DNA of 64,000 nt, from positions 2,418,001-2,482,000 of the forward strand of contig NZ_CP016210.1 in the NCBI RefSeq assembly GCF_001682385.1, given 5' to 3'. Below the pieces are notes generated by a model. It saw nothing but the letters and a program-made list of their open reading frames with translations, was not told where the DNA came from and did no database searches. This document shows positions 37,048 through 46,442 of the stretch, piece after piece (the first letter of the stretch is position 1; every line of letters begins with the position of its first letter). The position numbers and the translations under genes are program-made. This stretch comes from Azoarcus olearius. Lineage in GTDB: Bacteria > Pseudomonadota > Gammaproteobacteria > Burkholderiales > Rhodocyclaceae.

Positions 37048-37974
37048 TCAACGGCCTACCCAGCCGGCAACGCCGAGCAGGGCAAGCATCAGCAGACACA
37101 CCACGAGGGCCCGCCAAACGAGCCCGACAGTGCTTTGCATGTAGTCGGCATCGGCCTCATCCCCGATGCCCATTTCGGGCCGTTCTACGATCTCGCCCGA
37201 TTCGTGGACCGGCATGCCGAGCTTGACGCCCAGCGCCCCGGCACCACTTGCAATGAGTATAGCCGACGCCTTGTCGGGCCAAAGCATGGCCTGGGTGCGC
37301 CAGCAATACACTGCATCCTCGAAGTCGCCGACGACAGAAAATGAAGCAGCCGTCAGGCGGGCCGGCAGCCAGTCGATGACCTCGAAGGCCCGGCTGGCAA
37401 AGCGGCCGAAATCCCCGAACTCGATGTCCGCGCGTTGCCCCCACTCGTCGGCAAAGAACCGCGCCAACCGGTACATGACCGCGCCGCTCGGCCCCGGCAG
37501 CACGATGAACCAGAACGCGACCCCGAAGACATTGCGATGCGCGGCGACGAGTGCCTGTTCGATCGCGAGCCGCGCGACTTCACTGGAGCTCGCCTCGTGA
37601 TACTGCCCGCCGCGCCACTCCGCCAGCAGCGCGCGCGCGCGGTCGAGTTCGCCCATCCTCAGCGCGAGGTGGATATCGGTAAAGAAATGGCTTTCCTGCC
37701 GGAACCCCAGCGTGAGGTACAGCACCGCGACGTTGAATGCGAAGGCGAGCAGCGGATGCAGATGCCACAACAGGAAATAAGCCACCGCGCTGCCCAGCGA
37801 GGCGAGCAGCACGATAAGCCACCACACTGCCTTGCCGTGACGGGCCTGACCGTCGTTGAAGCGCTCGATAAGCAGTGCCGAAAGGCGGCGCAAGGGCAAC
37901 TGGACCACCTGCTGGACCGGAAGCGGGCGGACCTGCTCGATGAGCAGTGCAAAGATCAGCGAAAAGAGGGTCAT
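37048..37974 (-). CDS. CobD/CbiB (AmpE-like) family membrane protein
   Basis: A 308-residue product with membrane helices near the N-terminus (about 3-20 and 50-90), in the middle (about 150-175) and at the C-terminus (about 285-305). It has family signatures FALLIEQVRPLP at the start and EFGDFGRFASRAFEVIDWLPARLTA in the second half. True CobD/CbiB makes adenosylcobinamide phosphate; betaproteobacteria carry this stand-alone paralogue outside cobalamin operons, where its role is unclear. No cobalamin genes are nearby. The start at 37974 removes an unsupported 24-residue extension. Confidence 0.82.
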   Translation of the reverse strand: MTLFSLIFALLIEQVRPLPVQQVVQLPLRRLSALLIERFNDGQARHGKAVWWLIVLLASLGSAVAYFLLWHLHPLLAFAFNVAVLYLTLGFRQESHFFTDIHLALRMGELDRARALLAEWRGGQYHEASSSEVARLAIEQALVAAHRNVFGVAFWFIVLPGPSGAVMYRLARFFADEWGQRADIEFGDFGRFASRAFEVIDWLPARLTAASFSVVGDFEDAVYCWRTQAMLWPDKASAILIASGAGALGVKLGMPVHESGEIVERPEMGIGDEADADYMQSTVGLVWRALVVCLLMLALLGVAGWVGR

Positions 37975-38078
37975 TCGGAACGAAGGCGAGGAGGCGCAGA
38001 TGACGATTCGGTGCTGCCCGGCAGCATTGCCCCGAAGATACCACAAAGGTGCCGACGCCCGAGCGGGCGCCGCTATGC

Positions 38079-38738
38079 TCAGAGATCCTGCAACAGTTCG
38101 TACAGCGAGCGCAGCATTCCGGCGGTCGCGCCCCAGATGTAGTAGTCGCCGTAGGGCATGGCATAGAAGCGCCGGGTTCGCCCTTCGACCTCCATGCTGT
38201 GACGCTGGTGGTTGAGCGGATCGAGGAAGTGCGCCAGCGGGACCTCGAACACCTCGGCCACCTCGAAGGCGTCGAGCGTCAGTTCGAACGGCGGACGGAC
38301 CAGTCCCACCATGGGAGTCACCCGAAATCCGGTGCCGGTGTAGTAGTCGGGCAAGCTGCCAAGCAATTCGACATGCCGCCTGTCGAGGCCGATTTCCTCC
38401 TCGGTTTCACGCAAGGCGGTGTCCTGCGGCCCGGCATCACCGGCCTCCACCCGTCCGCCAGGAAAGCTGATCTGCCCCGGGTGATGATGCAGGTGGTCGG
38501 TACGGCGGGTCAGCAGAACGGACAGCACGTCCTCGCGCTCGACCAGCGGCACCAACACCGCCGCGGGTCGCGGCGGACGGCCGGCGACGGACTGCGCGGC
38601 AAGCTCGGGCCAATCTCCACCGGACGAGCCGTGCGTGTGTTCCCGCTGCCTGGCGAGGCGTTGTCTCAACTGTTCCGCAAACCCGACATCTGGCTTGATC
38701 ACGGTCGTTTCCGGCTCTCTCGATGAATCGGAGGTCAA
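38079..38738 (-). CDS. NUDIX CoA pyrophosphatase (NudL-type)
   Basis: A 219-residue hydrolase that cleaves CoA and its derivatives to phosphopantetheine and ADP. It has both the UPF0035 signature of CoA pyrophosphatases (VLLTRRTDH...GQISFPGG) and the NUDIX helix (ALRETEEEIGL). Length and layout match NudL. It lies 84 bases downstream of pilY1 on the same strand, but a functional link is unlikely. The neighbouring thiolase is a CoA enzyme, which may be coincidence. Confidence 0.92.
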   Translation of the reverse strand: MTSDSSREPETTVIKPDVGFAEQLRQRLARQREHTHGSSGGDWPELAAQSVAGRPPRPAAVLVPLVEREDVLSVLLTRRTDHLHHHPGQISFPGGRVEAGDAGPQDTALRETEEEIGLDRRHVELLGSLPDYYTGTGFRVTPMVGLVRPPFELTLDAFEVAEVFEVPLAHFLDPLNHQRHSMEVEGRTRRFYAMPYGDYYIWGATAGMLRSLYELLQDL

Positions 38739-38822
38739 AGCGATGCGGCCCTGCCCGGATACAGGACAGAGCCGCCGTGAAGAAGGTCGTGCGGCCGGCT
38801 GGCCGCGCCTTCAGCTACTGAT

Positions 38823-41800
38823 TCAGTCGACCACCTTGTAGCGGTAGACCTTCTTGCGGTCCTTCTTGATCGGGATCTTCGGCTTGGAGCCTTCGAGCGG
38901 CGAACCGCCGGCGCTGTCGGGCTTTCCGCCAATGATAAACGGCACAGCCTTGCCATCCACTTCCACGATGCCGGTAACCGGGCTGGGCGGGATGCCGCCG
39001 CCGACGAATTCCGATGAACGATTCACCACGGTTTCGTCAGGGTCGCAGGTCGCCCCGCCATGCAGGAAGCACGCTGCGTAGCCTCGCGCCGTTCCCATGT
39101 TCGAGCACGCTTCTTCGCTCGCCTTCGTCGCCTGGAAGGTGGAGAAGTTGACCAGGCCGCCCACCGTAGCGGGGGTGGTCACCACCTGTTCGTTGGGCCC
39201 CGCAGTCGTCCGTGCATCGAGGTCGATGACCCAGCCGCGCGGGCGCAGCAGAGGATCGTTGAAGAGCGTGGCGTATTCGCTCGTCAAGCTCGTGTTGGTG
39301 GTGTCGAGCAGATGACAACCGGTCGCAACCGTCGCATCGTCCGGCGTATCGCAAGGAGTGCGGTCATCGATGGTGGTCCATGCATTCCCGGTCAGCGCGA
39401 AGTTGTCCCACAAGCCGTAGAACCGGTTGCGCAAGGTCGCGGTGCCGGACGTGCGCAGCGGCTTTTCGCGGTCACCCGACCCGATCAGCACGATGTTGTA
39501 GTTGCCGAACTGGACTACGTCAGGCGCGTACATGAACTTGCGGTTGTTGGAAGACTTGGAACTCCAGTCCCCGAGTTGGGCGAGATGGGTGACCGACCAC
39601 GAGGCAGCGGCAAGACCGGTGTTGTAAGCGCCGGGGGACGACGTGTTGATCCGCCAGACGTTGCCCGAGGTATCGGCGGCGTAGATCACGTCGGTAAAGC
39701 CGTCGCGATTGACGTCAACCGGAACGAGGTCGGCCACCACGCGGCCCGCGCTGGTGCCCAGGTCGATGTAGCGGACCAGCGCCCCGGTCGTGGCATTGAC
39801 GACGAAGATGCCGCGCCCCTTCGACGTGGTGGTGCAATTGCGAAGCGCCGTGGTGGTCTCAGAGTCTTCGCAGGTGTCGTAGCCGCCCCCGAAGATGGTG
39901 AACAGATCGGTCTGGCCCCGCACCCGGATCACCCGCGGCGCGGACCAGGTCTGGCCAAGCTGATCCGAACTGGTGCCCACGCAGGCCGGGCTGGCGGCGT
40001 TGGTGTAGTCGCAGCCGAAACGCCACATCGGTGTCGGTGCGGACGTCCCCGGGTAGGTCGTGGCGTTGAACGCGTAGATCATGTTGCCGCCGCGACGCAT
40101 GGACGGGTACAGGTAAGTCACGGTGCTTCCTGTGCCGTCGCCACTGGATGGACCAACGTAGGCACCGATCGCGCCATCGAAGAAATAGTCCTTGGGTGTG
40201 GCGGTACTCAAAAGGTTGCCGGCGTATTTTACTGGCGGGTCATTTGCCCTCAGACGCGTGAGCTTGCTCTCGAACTCCGGCGCCATGAACGCCCACAGCT
40301 CGCTGCCACCGCCGGTCTTGTTACCGTTGATGGCACGGAACAGGCCGTCGTTTGCGCCGTAGAAGACCACGACGTTCTCACCGCCGTTTCCGTCGGAATA
40401 GCTGAGGGCGAGCGGGCGCGAATGCACAACGTCACCATGCACCGTCGGCCGCACTACGCTCGCACCCTTGCCGTAGTCCGTCAGTTCCAGCACCTCATCA
40501 CCGAGCACGTACTCACCGACGTTGTCGCCGCGGATCCACTTCTTCTGATCGCTTGTCCCGACCGAGAACGCTGTGGCGCTCGTGCAGTTAGCAGGGGCTG
40601 CAGCGCAGGTGGCAATCGCCCTGTTCGAGACAGAGGCAATGGAACGGATGCGTTGCGCCACCCCACCCTTCTCGACGATCTTTCCATCCGGCCTGTCCGA
40701 ATAGATCGAATAATTGTTTGCAGTTGTCGTACAGGCACTGGCGGGGGTGTTCGTTACCGATTGCCAATAGGTGCCGGAATCGGTGGTCCAGAAGCTTCGG
40801 GCGCAATCGAGCAGGAAGCCGGTTTCGGCGTTGTCGATCGCAGGCTCACCATCTGCGTCCGCCATGTACAGGGTTTGCGCCGATCCGGAGCCGCTCAACG
40901 CAAACTGATACTGCTTGAGATTGCCCGCCCAGCGGGGCAGCGAATTGCCGTCCGGGCGGAACATCCCGATGTAGATCTGGTTGAGGTAGGTGCCCTGCGA
41001 ATTCACCGAGATCGGCAGCGAGGCGGATGCAAAGGCGCTATTGACCGCGGCGATCTGTGTGAAGATGCGTTTGAACGCTTCGACCAGGGCTTTGAGGTCG
41101 CCACCCACAGTGAAAGCGCCATTGCGGCCCGTCCCACCGTTCCGCGCAATGCTGTCGAGCAGAGCTGCCTGTGCAGCATCCGGTTGCGAGTTGTAGACGT
41201 TGATCGCGAAGGTATTGACCGGCTGGAATCCGGAAACTGAACTGACATCGGTACGTGCAAGGAAAGCCGCCCATTCGTCTGCCATGCGGATGCTTGACTT
41301 CTGCGCGACCGAATAAAGCTGGCTCGGAGCAAGACCGATATAGCTCATCACCGTATTGGTGGCAGGGTTTGCATTCTGGTCCGTCCCCCATTCCTGGTTG
41401 GGAAACTTGTTCCCCACCATCACCAGATAATTGCGGCCACACTGTCCCTCGGCGATAGGACTCTTGTAAGTCGTTTTCGACGCTGTCGTAAACGCGTTGA
41501 CGTCCTCGTAGCTAATGGGCTTGGAGTATCGGATCGGACCAAAACCCTTCGCCTTTGGATCCGCCCCCCCAACGGTCGCTTCGATACCGTTCGTGTTCGC
41601 GTAACCGCCAAAGTACTTGAACACCTCGAACAGCGCAGCGCCGTACTCCAGCGACGACGCAGCCTTGAACGCGGGATTGGTGATGTCGTTGTAGATGGTG
41701 TCAAGGTCGGCGATGAAATCCGCACAAGTCGATGTCGTCGCGGGGGGCACCGCGGTCATCGAAAGCGGACGCACCGCGCGGCGGATATAGCCCGTGACCA

Positions 41801-42197
41801 CCGAATTGCTGTCTACGGTGCCCGCGTCGTTAGCGACCATCAAGCCCAGATTGACGTTCTGGAGCGCCGGATTGCTCGTGCAGATCAGCTCCTGCAACAC
41901 GAGCTTCAGCGCCCTCGCCTCCACCTGACCTTGTTTGAGACTGCTGTTGGTGGAGAAAACGGTGTTGACGTAGCCCTGGCAGACGGTGTCCGTGCCGCAT
42001 TTGGCGAGCACGGTCGCCTTGTCCCAGGCCTGATTGTTCGCCGCCCAGTTGGACGAGTTATCCAGATAAAGCAATACGTTCGGCGCCGAGCTGCTCGTGC
42101 TGCCGGTGGTGTAGATGTCGATATCCTCGGCCCGGCCAAGTGGCGGGAGTGCAAGCAGCATGGCCATCCAGAGGAGGCGCTTGTTGACGTTTTTCAT
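38823..42197 (-). CDS. pilY1: Type IV pilus tip/biogenesis protein PilY1
   Basis: A 1124-residue secreted protein. The signal peptide ends at GRA (about 24 after the start at 42197). The N-terminal part has a von Willebrand A-like start (NVLLYLDNSSNW; D in a MIDAS-like position). The C-terminal PilY1 beta-propeller (about 560-1000) includes the calcium loop D828-V-N-R-D-G-F-T-D836 with SGNVWRIN after it. PilY1 caps the pilus, primes assembly and mediates adhesion and surface sensing. It is the last gene of pilE-fimT-pilV-pilW-pilX-pilY1, starting 11 bases after pilX. Confidence 0.95.
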   Translation of the reverse strand: MKNVNKRLLWMAMLLALPPLGRAEDIDIYTTGSTSSSAPNVLLYLDNSSNWAANNQAWDKATVLAKCGTDTVCQGYVNTVFSTNSSLKQGQVEARALKLVLQELICTSNPALQNVNLGLMVANDAGTVDSNSVVTGYIRRAVRPLSMTAVPPATTSTCADFIADLDTIYNDITNPAFKAASSLEYGAALFEVFKYFGGYANTNGIEATVGGADPKAKGFGPIRYSKPISYEDVNAFTTASKTTYKSPIAEGQCGRNYLVMVGNKFPNQEWGTDQNANPATNTVMSYIGLAPSQLYSVAQKSSIRMADEWAAFLARTDVSSVSGFQPVNTFAINVYNSQPDAAQAALLDSIARNGGTGRNGAFTVGGDLKALVEAFKRIFTQIAAVNSAFASASLPISVNSQGTYLNQIYIGMFRPDGNSLPRWAGNLKQYQFALSGSGSAQTLYMADADGEPAIDNAETGFLLDCARSFWTTDSGTYWQSVTNTPASACTTTANNYSIYSDRPDGKIVEKGGVAQRIRSIASVSNRAIATCAAAPANCTSATAFSVGTSDQKKWIRGDNVGEYVLGDEVLELTDYGKGASVVRPTVHGDVVHSRPLALSYSDGNGGENVVVFYGANDGLFRAINGNKTGGGSELWAFMAPEFESKLTRLRANDPPVKYAGNLLSTATPKDYFFDGAIGAYVGPSSGDGTGSTVTYLYPSMRRGGNMIYAFNATTYPGTSAPTPMWRFGCDYTNAASPACVGTSSDQLGQTWSAPRVIRVRGQTDLFTIFGGGYDTCEDSETTTALRNCTTTSKGRGIFVVNATTGALVRYIDLGTSAGRVVADLVPVDVNRDGFTDVIYAADTSGNVWRINTSSPGAYNTGLAAASWSVTHLAQLGDWSSKSSNNRKFMYAPDVVQFGNYNIVLIGSGDREKPLRTSGTATLRNRFYGLWDNFALTGNAWTTIDDRTPCDTPDDATVATGCHLLDTTNTSLTSEYATLFNDPLLRPRGWVIDLDARTTAGPNEQVVTTPATVGGLVNFSTFQATKASEEACSNMGTARGYAACFLHGGATCDPDETVVNRSSEFVGGGIPPSPVTGIVEVDGKAVPFIIGGKPDSAGGSPLEGSKPKIPIKKDRKKVYRYKVVD

Positions 42198-42208
42198 GCT
42201 TTCCTCGC

Positions 42209-42802
42209 TCAGTCTTCGTCGCATGCGTCTTCGGCTTCAGCGAAGTCGATCTTCACTTCGATGCCCTGGTTTATCGTTGTTCTGACACCGCTGTCGCCAG
42301 CGCTGGCAGTAGCGCCCATTTCCCACAATGAGGTCGCGCACAGCGAGTTGTCATTCATTGCGGCAGCCGAAACGATCGTCACACCCGAGCCGGACCCACC
42401 GCCAAAGCACGCCAGATTTTCCGTACTCACGGCGTTGGTCGTCGGATTGACGAGCTCGCTTTTTTTCAGATAGCGATAGCGGATGCAACGAGGGGCCGTC
42501 AGCGCCACTGAATAATTTGCCGTACTCGTGCCACCTACCACCGTGGTCGAGGGCGCCGCCATGGTGACGGTCGACGCGGTTGCTCCAATGAACTCAGCGC
42601 TATTGAGTTCCACGTCGAGCTGGTAATTGGCAACCGATTCGGCTTCCGTCACTGCCTGCTCATTAGTGGCGATCCGAAGGTTGGTGGACACCAGCCTGGC
42701 CGCAGCAAGCGCGAGCAACGTAATAAGGACCAGCATCACCAGGCCGACCAGCAGTACTGCGCCGCCTTGGTTGCGAATATGAAGGGGACGTTTATCCATC
42801 AC
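42209..42802 (-). CDS. pilX: Type IV minor pilin PilX
   Basis: A 197-residue product with the PilX N-terminal domain: QGGAVLLVGLVMLVLITLLAL, in which the usual prepilin glutamate at +5 is absent, as is common for PilX/GspK-like subunits. Its start overlaps the pilW stop (ATGATGG at 42802-42796), showing coupled translation. It has three cysteines in the C-terminal half. PilX is part of the tip complex with PilV, PilW, FimT/PilU-like pilins and PilY1. Confidence 0.9.
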   Translation of the reverse strand: MMDKRPLHIRNQGGAVLLVGLVMLVLITLLALAAARLVSTNLRIATNEQAVTEAESVANYQLDVELNSAEFIGATASTVTMAAPSTTVVGGTSTANYSVALTAPRCIRYRYLKKSELVNPTTNAVSTENLACFGGGSGSGVTIVSAAAMNDNSLCATSLWEMGATASAGDSGVRTTINQGIEVKIDFAEAEDACDED

Positions 42803-43827
42803 GCACCCCTCCGGCCCGCGGGCGTGGTGAATTCGACGTAAGTGGAGAACACGTGGCGCTTGTATTCGTCGTTGAAAGGCCCGGACGTTTTGGCACCGAG
42901 GGTGTAGGTCTTCTCATCCTTGTAGCCACGCGTGGTTTCGGGCGCGCGGGCCAGTATCCAAACCTTCACCCCCATGACATCCGCCCATTCCGCGGCCGAA
43001 GACGGCGCATCGCGGAACTCGTCGGGTGCCCCGTCGCCATTGGTATCCACGCCGAATTCGAACTGGATGTCCTCGATACCTTCCACCAGCACTTCCACGT
43101 TGTCGGCAGACGGCTCGACCCCAGGCTGGACGGTGAGGACGTTCAGCGTTGCGTTCTCACTGACGTAAAAAATCTTTCTGAGGAAGGGGCGAATCGGCCC
43201 TCGGTCCGAGGTGTCGCAGTTCTTCGCCTGACGCAGGAAGGGCCCCGGGTTGGCCCCCGTTCCACGCTGGGCGAGAACGAAGTAGTTTCCGCCGTCGAGA
43301 TCTTCCTGACAAAGTGCCGTCTGAAAGTACGCCAGGTTGGCCGCGAAGTTGGCGACTGCCGTATTGCAGGGGCCGTCGATGGTGCAACAGGTGGTGCACT
43401 GCGTCGAGGCGCGCTGAACGAATATGGCACCCGTTGCCCCTTCGCTATTGACGCCCGTCCCCAGACTCGTGAGGCAAGAGAACGCGGCCGCTGCTGCAGC
43501 GTTATTGCTGCCAGTCACGGCCAACTCGAGAGCGTCGTCCCAATTAGCCAAGGTTTCATCGCAGGGCGAAAGGTCGGCGATCCCGGACGGCGAGGTGAAT
43601 TCTCCCAGGAACCCGGCGACCTGGAGTTCGTCCCGCAGCAGTCGAATCGCGTACCGGCCATTTTCGAGTTGCTGCACGACATTGTCGATTTCCCGTCGCG
43701 TCTGGGTATTGGTGATGAACAGGGTGGACATCGCGCCCAGCACGATGAGCCCCAGGACCATCGCAATCAGAAGTTCGACCAGCGTGATACCGGCCTGAAG
43801 GGACCGGACGGATCGGGCGTTATTCAT
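42799..43827 (-). CDS. pilW: Type IV minor pilin PilW
   Basis: A 342-residue prepilin. The start at 43827 puts the cleavage site at LQAG|ITLVELLIAMV, with the +5 glutamate. A long C-terminal globular part contains many cysteines, including a CTTCC cluster. The acidic segment DTNGDGAPDEF looks like a calcium-binding loop, an unusual feature for a minor pilin. It is the fourth gene in the operon, following pilV by 7 bases. Confidence 0.93.
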   Translation of the reverse strand: MNNARSVRSLQAGITLVELLIAMVLGLIVLGAMSTLFITNTQTRREIDNVVQQLENGRYAIRLLRDELQVAGFLGEFTSPSGIADLSPCDETLANWDDALELAVTGSNNAAAAAAFSCLTSLGTGVNSEGATGAIFVQRASTQCTTCCTIDGPCNTAVANFAANLAYFQTALCQEDLDGGNYFVLAQRGTGANPGPFLRQAKNCDTSDRGPIRPFLRKIFYVSENATLNVLTVQPGVEPSADNVEVLVEGIEDIQFEFGVDTNGDGAPDEFRDAPSSAAEWADVMGVKVWILARAPETTRGYKDEKTYTLGAKTSGPFNDEYKRHVFSTYVEFTTPAGRRGA

Positions 43828-43834
43828 CGCGCAC

Positions 43835-44437
43835 TCATCCCGTAATGTCGGGCACAAGAATACGGGTAGCGAAACTGCGCCGGAGACCTGCACCGAACTC
43901 CACATCGCTGGCGCACAAGGCTCCAGGCGTGTCATCGGGCGGATCGGCCGTCGGCGTCAGCCCCTGCCATACGCCGACAACGAAAAACTCCTGCAACGCG
44001 CCGGGCACCTCCGCATCGACAGCGAGAATGCAGCCTCGCATACCAATCGGCGCCGCAATGGAAACCCCGGCGTCGGTCGTTTCCGCCCCCCCGCGCATTG
44101 CCTCGCTCCATTCACAGATTTCAAGCAAGGCGCCGGTTGCGTCGTCGCAATCCGTTGCATCGCCCGTGCCATATACCGTGGGGGCGCTGGAAGCGCCGGC
44201 ATAGGTTACGTAGTCGGCCATGTGGCCGCGGCCGGCTGCGATGCGGGAGGTCATGTCCTGCACAAAGGCCACAGCCATGGCTCGCTGATAAGCCTCCATC
44301 TCGGCCGACTGTGACTTCATCTGCAAGCCCGCAACACCCAGCAGACCCACGACGAGAATCACGATCGTCACCATGACTTCGATCATGCCGACGCCGGCCT
44401 GCCCTCGGCCACGCCGGTGGAAACAGCTGCCGGTCAT
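43835..44437 (-). CDS. pilV: Type IV minor pilin PilV
   Basis: A 200-residue prepilin; the start at 44437 overlaps the fimT stop (ATGA). The cleavage motif is QAG|VGMIEVMVTIVILVVGLLG, then AGLQMKSQSAEMEAYQRA, typical of PilV. It helps form the tip complex that primes pilus assembly. An in-frame extension of 73 codons into fimT has no start support. Confidence 0.93.
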   Translation of the reverse strand: MTGSCFHRRGRGQAGVGMIEVMVTIVILVVGLLGVAGLQMKSQSAEMEAYQRAMAVAFVQDMTSRIAAGRGHMADYVTYAGASSAPTVYGTGDATDCDDATGALLEICEWSEAMRGGAETTDAGVSIAAPIGMRGCILAVDAEVPGALQEFFVVGVWQGLTPTADPPDDTPGALCASDVEFGAGLRRSFATRILVPDITG

Positions 44438-44937
44438 GGGCACGCTCCATTGATCACTTTCGGCTTCCCGGAAGCCTCGATCTGAATGCAACGCGTGTTG
44501 CCACTGTCCGTGCGCGAAATTTCGATCTCGACCGCACTCGCGAGACGCCCCAGTCGATTGAAGGAGATGTCCGCATCGGACGGCGAAAAGCTGACGTTGT
44601 CGAAGGCGGCCTGCTCTCGCAATGTGGTGCCGGAGCTGGTCACCTCGATGGTCCATCCACTCGCGAAGCCAATGGTATTGAACGCCACGCTTTCGCCGCG
44701 CTTGATGGCCTCGCTACGGGCGAAGATGAGCGACTCGTACAGCTCGCTGGCGGCATTCTTGACGCGCTGCCCCGCCATCATGGTTTGAACTGCGGGAACA
44801 GCGAAACCGAGGATGATGCCGACGAGGGCCACCACCACCACCATTTCGACTAAGGAAAAACCGCCGACTTTCCGCAACGGGAACCGGGCATAGCGGGCTG
44901 TCCCCGGCGGACGGCGCGGCATGCGGGCGGCGGCCAT
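44434..44937 (-). CDS. fimT: Type IV minor pilin FimT (GspH family)
   Basis: A 167-residue prepilin with GG|FSLVEMVVVVALVGIILG near residue 26, then the GspH/FimT domain with FARSEAIKRGESVAFN and a terminal CIQIEASGKPK. FimT proteins are minor pilins; some bind DNA in natural transformation, but the basic residues needed cannot be judged here. Start at 44937, 2 bases after the pilE stop; a GTG 9 bases upstream is an alternative. Confidence 0.92.
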   Translation of the reverse strand: MAAARMPRRPPGTARYARFPLRKVGGFSLVEMVVVVALVGIILGFAVPAVQTMMAGQRVKNAASELYESLIFARSEAIKRGESVAFNTIGFASGWTIEVTSSGTTLREQAAFDNVSFSPSDADISFNRLGRLASAVEIEISRTDSGNTRCIQIEASGKPKVINGACP

Positions 44938-44939
44938 GC

Positions 44940-45353
44940 TTACCACCGCCCCGTGGTTGCACCGGTTGTGCTGATGGACAGGTCGCCGTCCACGGCCTGA
45001 CTTCCGATAGCGACCGCGGTAACCGTCACTGCGGGGGGGGAGGCATCCACGTCGAACGGATCAGTGATCGTGTAGTTCTTACTGACATCGTCCGGCACGG
45101 TCATTCCCAGCGTACTCAGGTCATCAGCATAGCCCCGGGTGTCGAGCAAATACTGCTGCTGCCGCTGCATGACCTCGGTGAGAAAGGACTTCGCCGCCGC
45201 ACGGTTGGTCTTGCGGATGTATTCCTGATAGTTCGGCCACGCAATACTCGCCAGGAGGCCGATGATCGCAACAACGATCATCAGTTCGATCAACGAAAAA
45301 CCGCCCCGGCGACGGGCGAGCGCGTGCGGACGCGGTACGAAGGACATGGTCAT
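44940..45353 (-). CDS. pilE: Type IV pilin PilE (minor-pilin operon member)
   Basis: A 137-residue prepilin with [24 protein letters not shown] and the PilE-type follow-on [22 protein letters not shown]. The start at 45353 has AGGA at good spacing (in-frame codons 21 bases up and 6 bases down are alternatives). As the first gene of a minor-pilin operon it is likely the PilE of the tip complex rather than the major pilin. Two C-terminal disulfide cysteines, usual in major pilins, are missing, which supports that. Confidence 0.9.
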   Translation of the reverse strand: MTMSFVPRPHALARRRGGFSLIELMIVVAIIGLLASIAWPNYQEYIRKTNRAAAKSFLTEVMQRQQQYLLDTRGYADDLSTLGMTVPDDVSKNYTITDPFDVDASPPAVTVTAVAIGSQAVDGDLSISTTGATTGRW

Positions 45354-45460
45354 GACGAAATCCTGTCTGGTCACGATGAATGATTGCTAAGCGCCACGGA
45401 GGCCGCCAGCCAGGCGGGACGAACGGCACAGGGCGCGGGACCGAAGGAGGCGAACGGGAA

Positions 45461-46111
45461 CTAGAAGGTCTTGCGCAGAAGCAAGGTATTGCCTTCCCGC
45501 CGCATCTCGGTGCGATTGAGAAAGCTCATGCCGAGCAGGACGACCGGAAGCGACGAGTCCAGCACGACCGCATCGACGCCGTGAAGGACGAGATCGCCCA
45601 CCTGTACGGTATCCAGGCGGACGTTCCAGACCCGAACCTGACCATTGGCCGTTGTCGTGACGCCTGGAGCCCCGGCGCGATAGTTGATACCGGCCCGCTT
45701 GGCGGCGTCGGTACTGAGGGAAACGTAGGTGGCCCCGGTATCGACGATCGCCGTGTGGCGGCTGCCGTTGATCAGCGTGGAGGCCCCGAAGTGTCCGCGC
45801 GTATCGGCGGACAGACGAACCTCCGACCCGCTCCCACCGCCGGCCCCACCGATCGACACGGGTTGCTCACCCAGACGCAGCCGGGTGCGCCGCCCTTCCA
45901 CATCCACCGTGGCCTCGTCGCCCGTGACCGACAACAGCTTGACGCCCTCACGGGTTGTCGCGCCGGCGGATATAGTTTGCGGCCCGCCGCCGTTCACGAT
46001 GAGAACCGCACGATTGCCGATAACGCCGCCAAGCTGCACTTCGGTGGCTTGCGCGGGTAGCACCAAGTTTGCGAGCAGCAGGAATGCCGGAAGACGGGCG
46101 AGGTTGCGCAT
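45461..46111 (-). CDS. Retropepsin-like aspartic protease (TIGR02281 type), secreted
   Basis: A 216-residue product with a signal peptide (cleavage after AQA at about 22) and a C-terminal single-lobe aspartic protease domain. The catalytic motif is IVDTGATYVSL and the conserved end VVLLGMSFLNR. Such bacterial proteins must dimerise to be active, and their substrates are unknown. It lies 107 bases upstream of pilE on the same strand, so it may be co-expressed with the pilin operon; no link is known to me. Confidence 0.88.
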   Translation of the reverse strand: MRNLARLPAFLLLANLVLPAQATEVQLGGVIGNRAVLIVNGGGPQTISAGATTREGVKLLSVTGDEATVDVEGRRTRLRLGEQPVSIGGAGGGSGSEVRLSADTRGHFGASTLINGSRHTAIVDTGATYVSLSTDAAKRAGINYRAGAPGVTTTANGQVRVWNVRLDTVQVGDLVLHGVDAVVLDSSLPVVLLGMSFLNRTEMRREGNTLLLRKTF

Positions 46112-46227
46112 CGGGATTCCAGATCAAGCGCCTGGCGGGCGATGGTTTGTTGTCGTCGGAACAAGATCAAGCCGGCGCCACCCCGGTCCGGGGCGGGAAT
46201 GCCGTGCTTGATGGACTGGGAATCAGG

Positions 46228-46422
46228 TCAGGCGTAGGTGTCGATCACCCCGCCCACCGAGCCCACCGGAGACGGCGCCGGCGCCGGAAGCGCCTCAAGA
46301 AGCTGCAGGGCGCTCTGTTCCTGCAGATCGAGCGCCTGCTTCAGCACCACAAGGGAGACCTGCTGCTGAACGCGCGCCATGGAGTTGGCGCTGGCCGCCG
46401 CGGCAATCGAAGAAACGTCCAT
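46228..46422 (-). CDS. YjfB-family small protein (putative motility protein)
   Basis: A 64-residue protein starting MDVSSIAAAASA with VQQQVSLVVLKQALDLQEQSA, the pattern of the YjfB family (annotated 'putative motility protein'). It is helical with a Pro/Ala C-terminal region and has no signal peptide. A strong GAGGGAGG ribosome-binding site precedes it. It is 20 bases downstream of yajQ. Motility association is by family name only. Confidence 0.85.
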   Translation of the reverse strand: MDVSSIAAAASANSMARVQQQVSLVVLKQALDLQEQSALQLLEALPAPAPSPVGSVGGVIDTYA

Positions 46423-46442
46423 GCGCCTCCCTCTGTGATCCG

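Noticed and set aside
39060-41240. A 726-codon plus-strand frame opposite pilY1
   Set aside because: The minus strand encodes a clear PilY1; the plus frame has no family resemblance.
45354-45460. Possible sigma-54 promoter before pilE
   Set aside because: TGGCGCTTAGCA was noticed, but the GG to GC spacing is 6 bases instead of 10.
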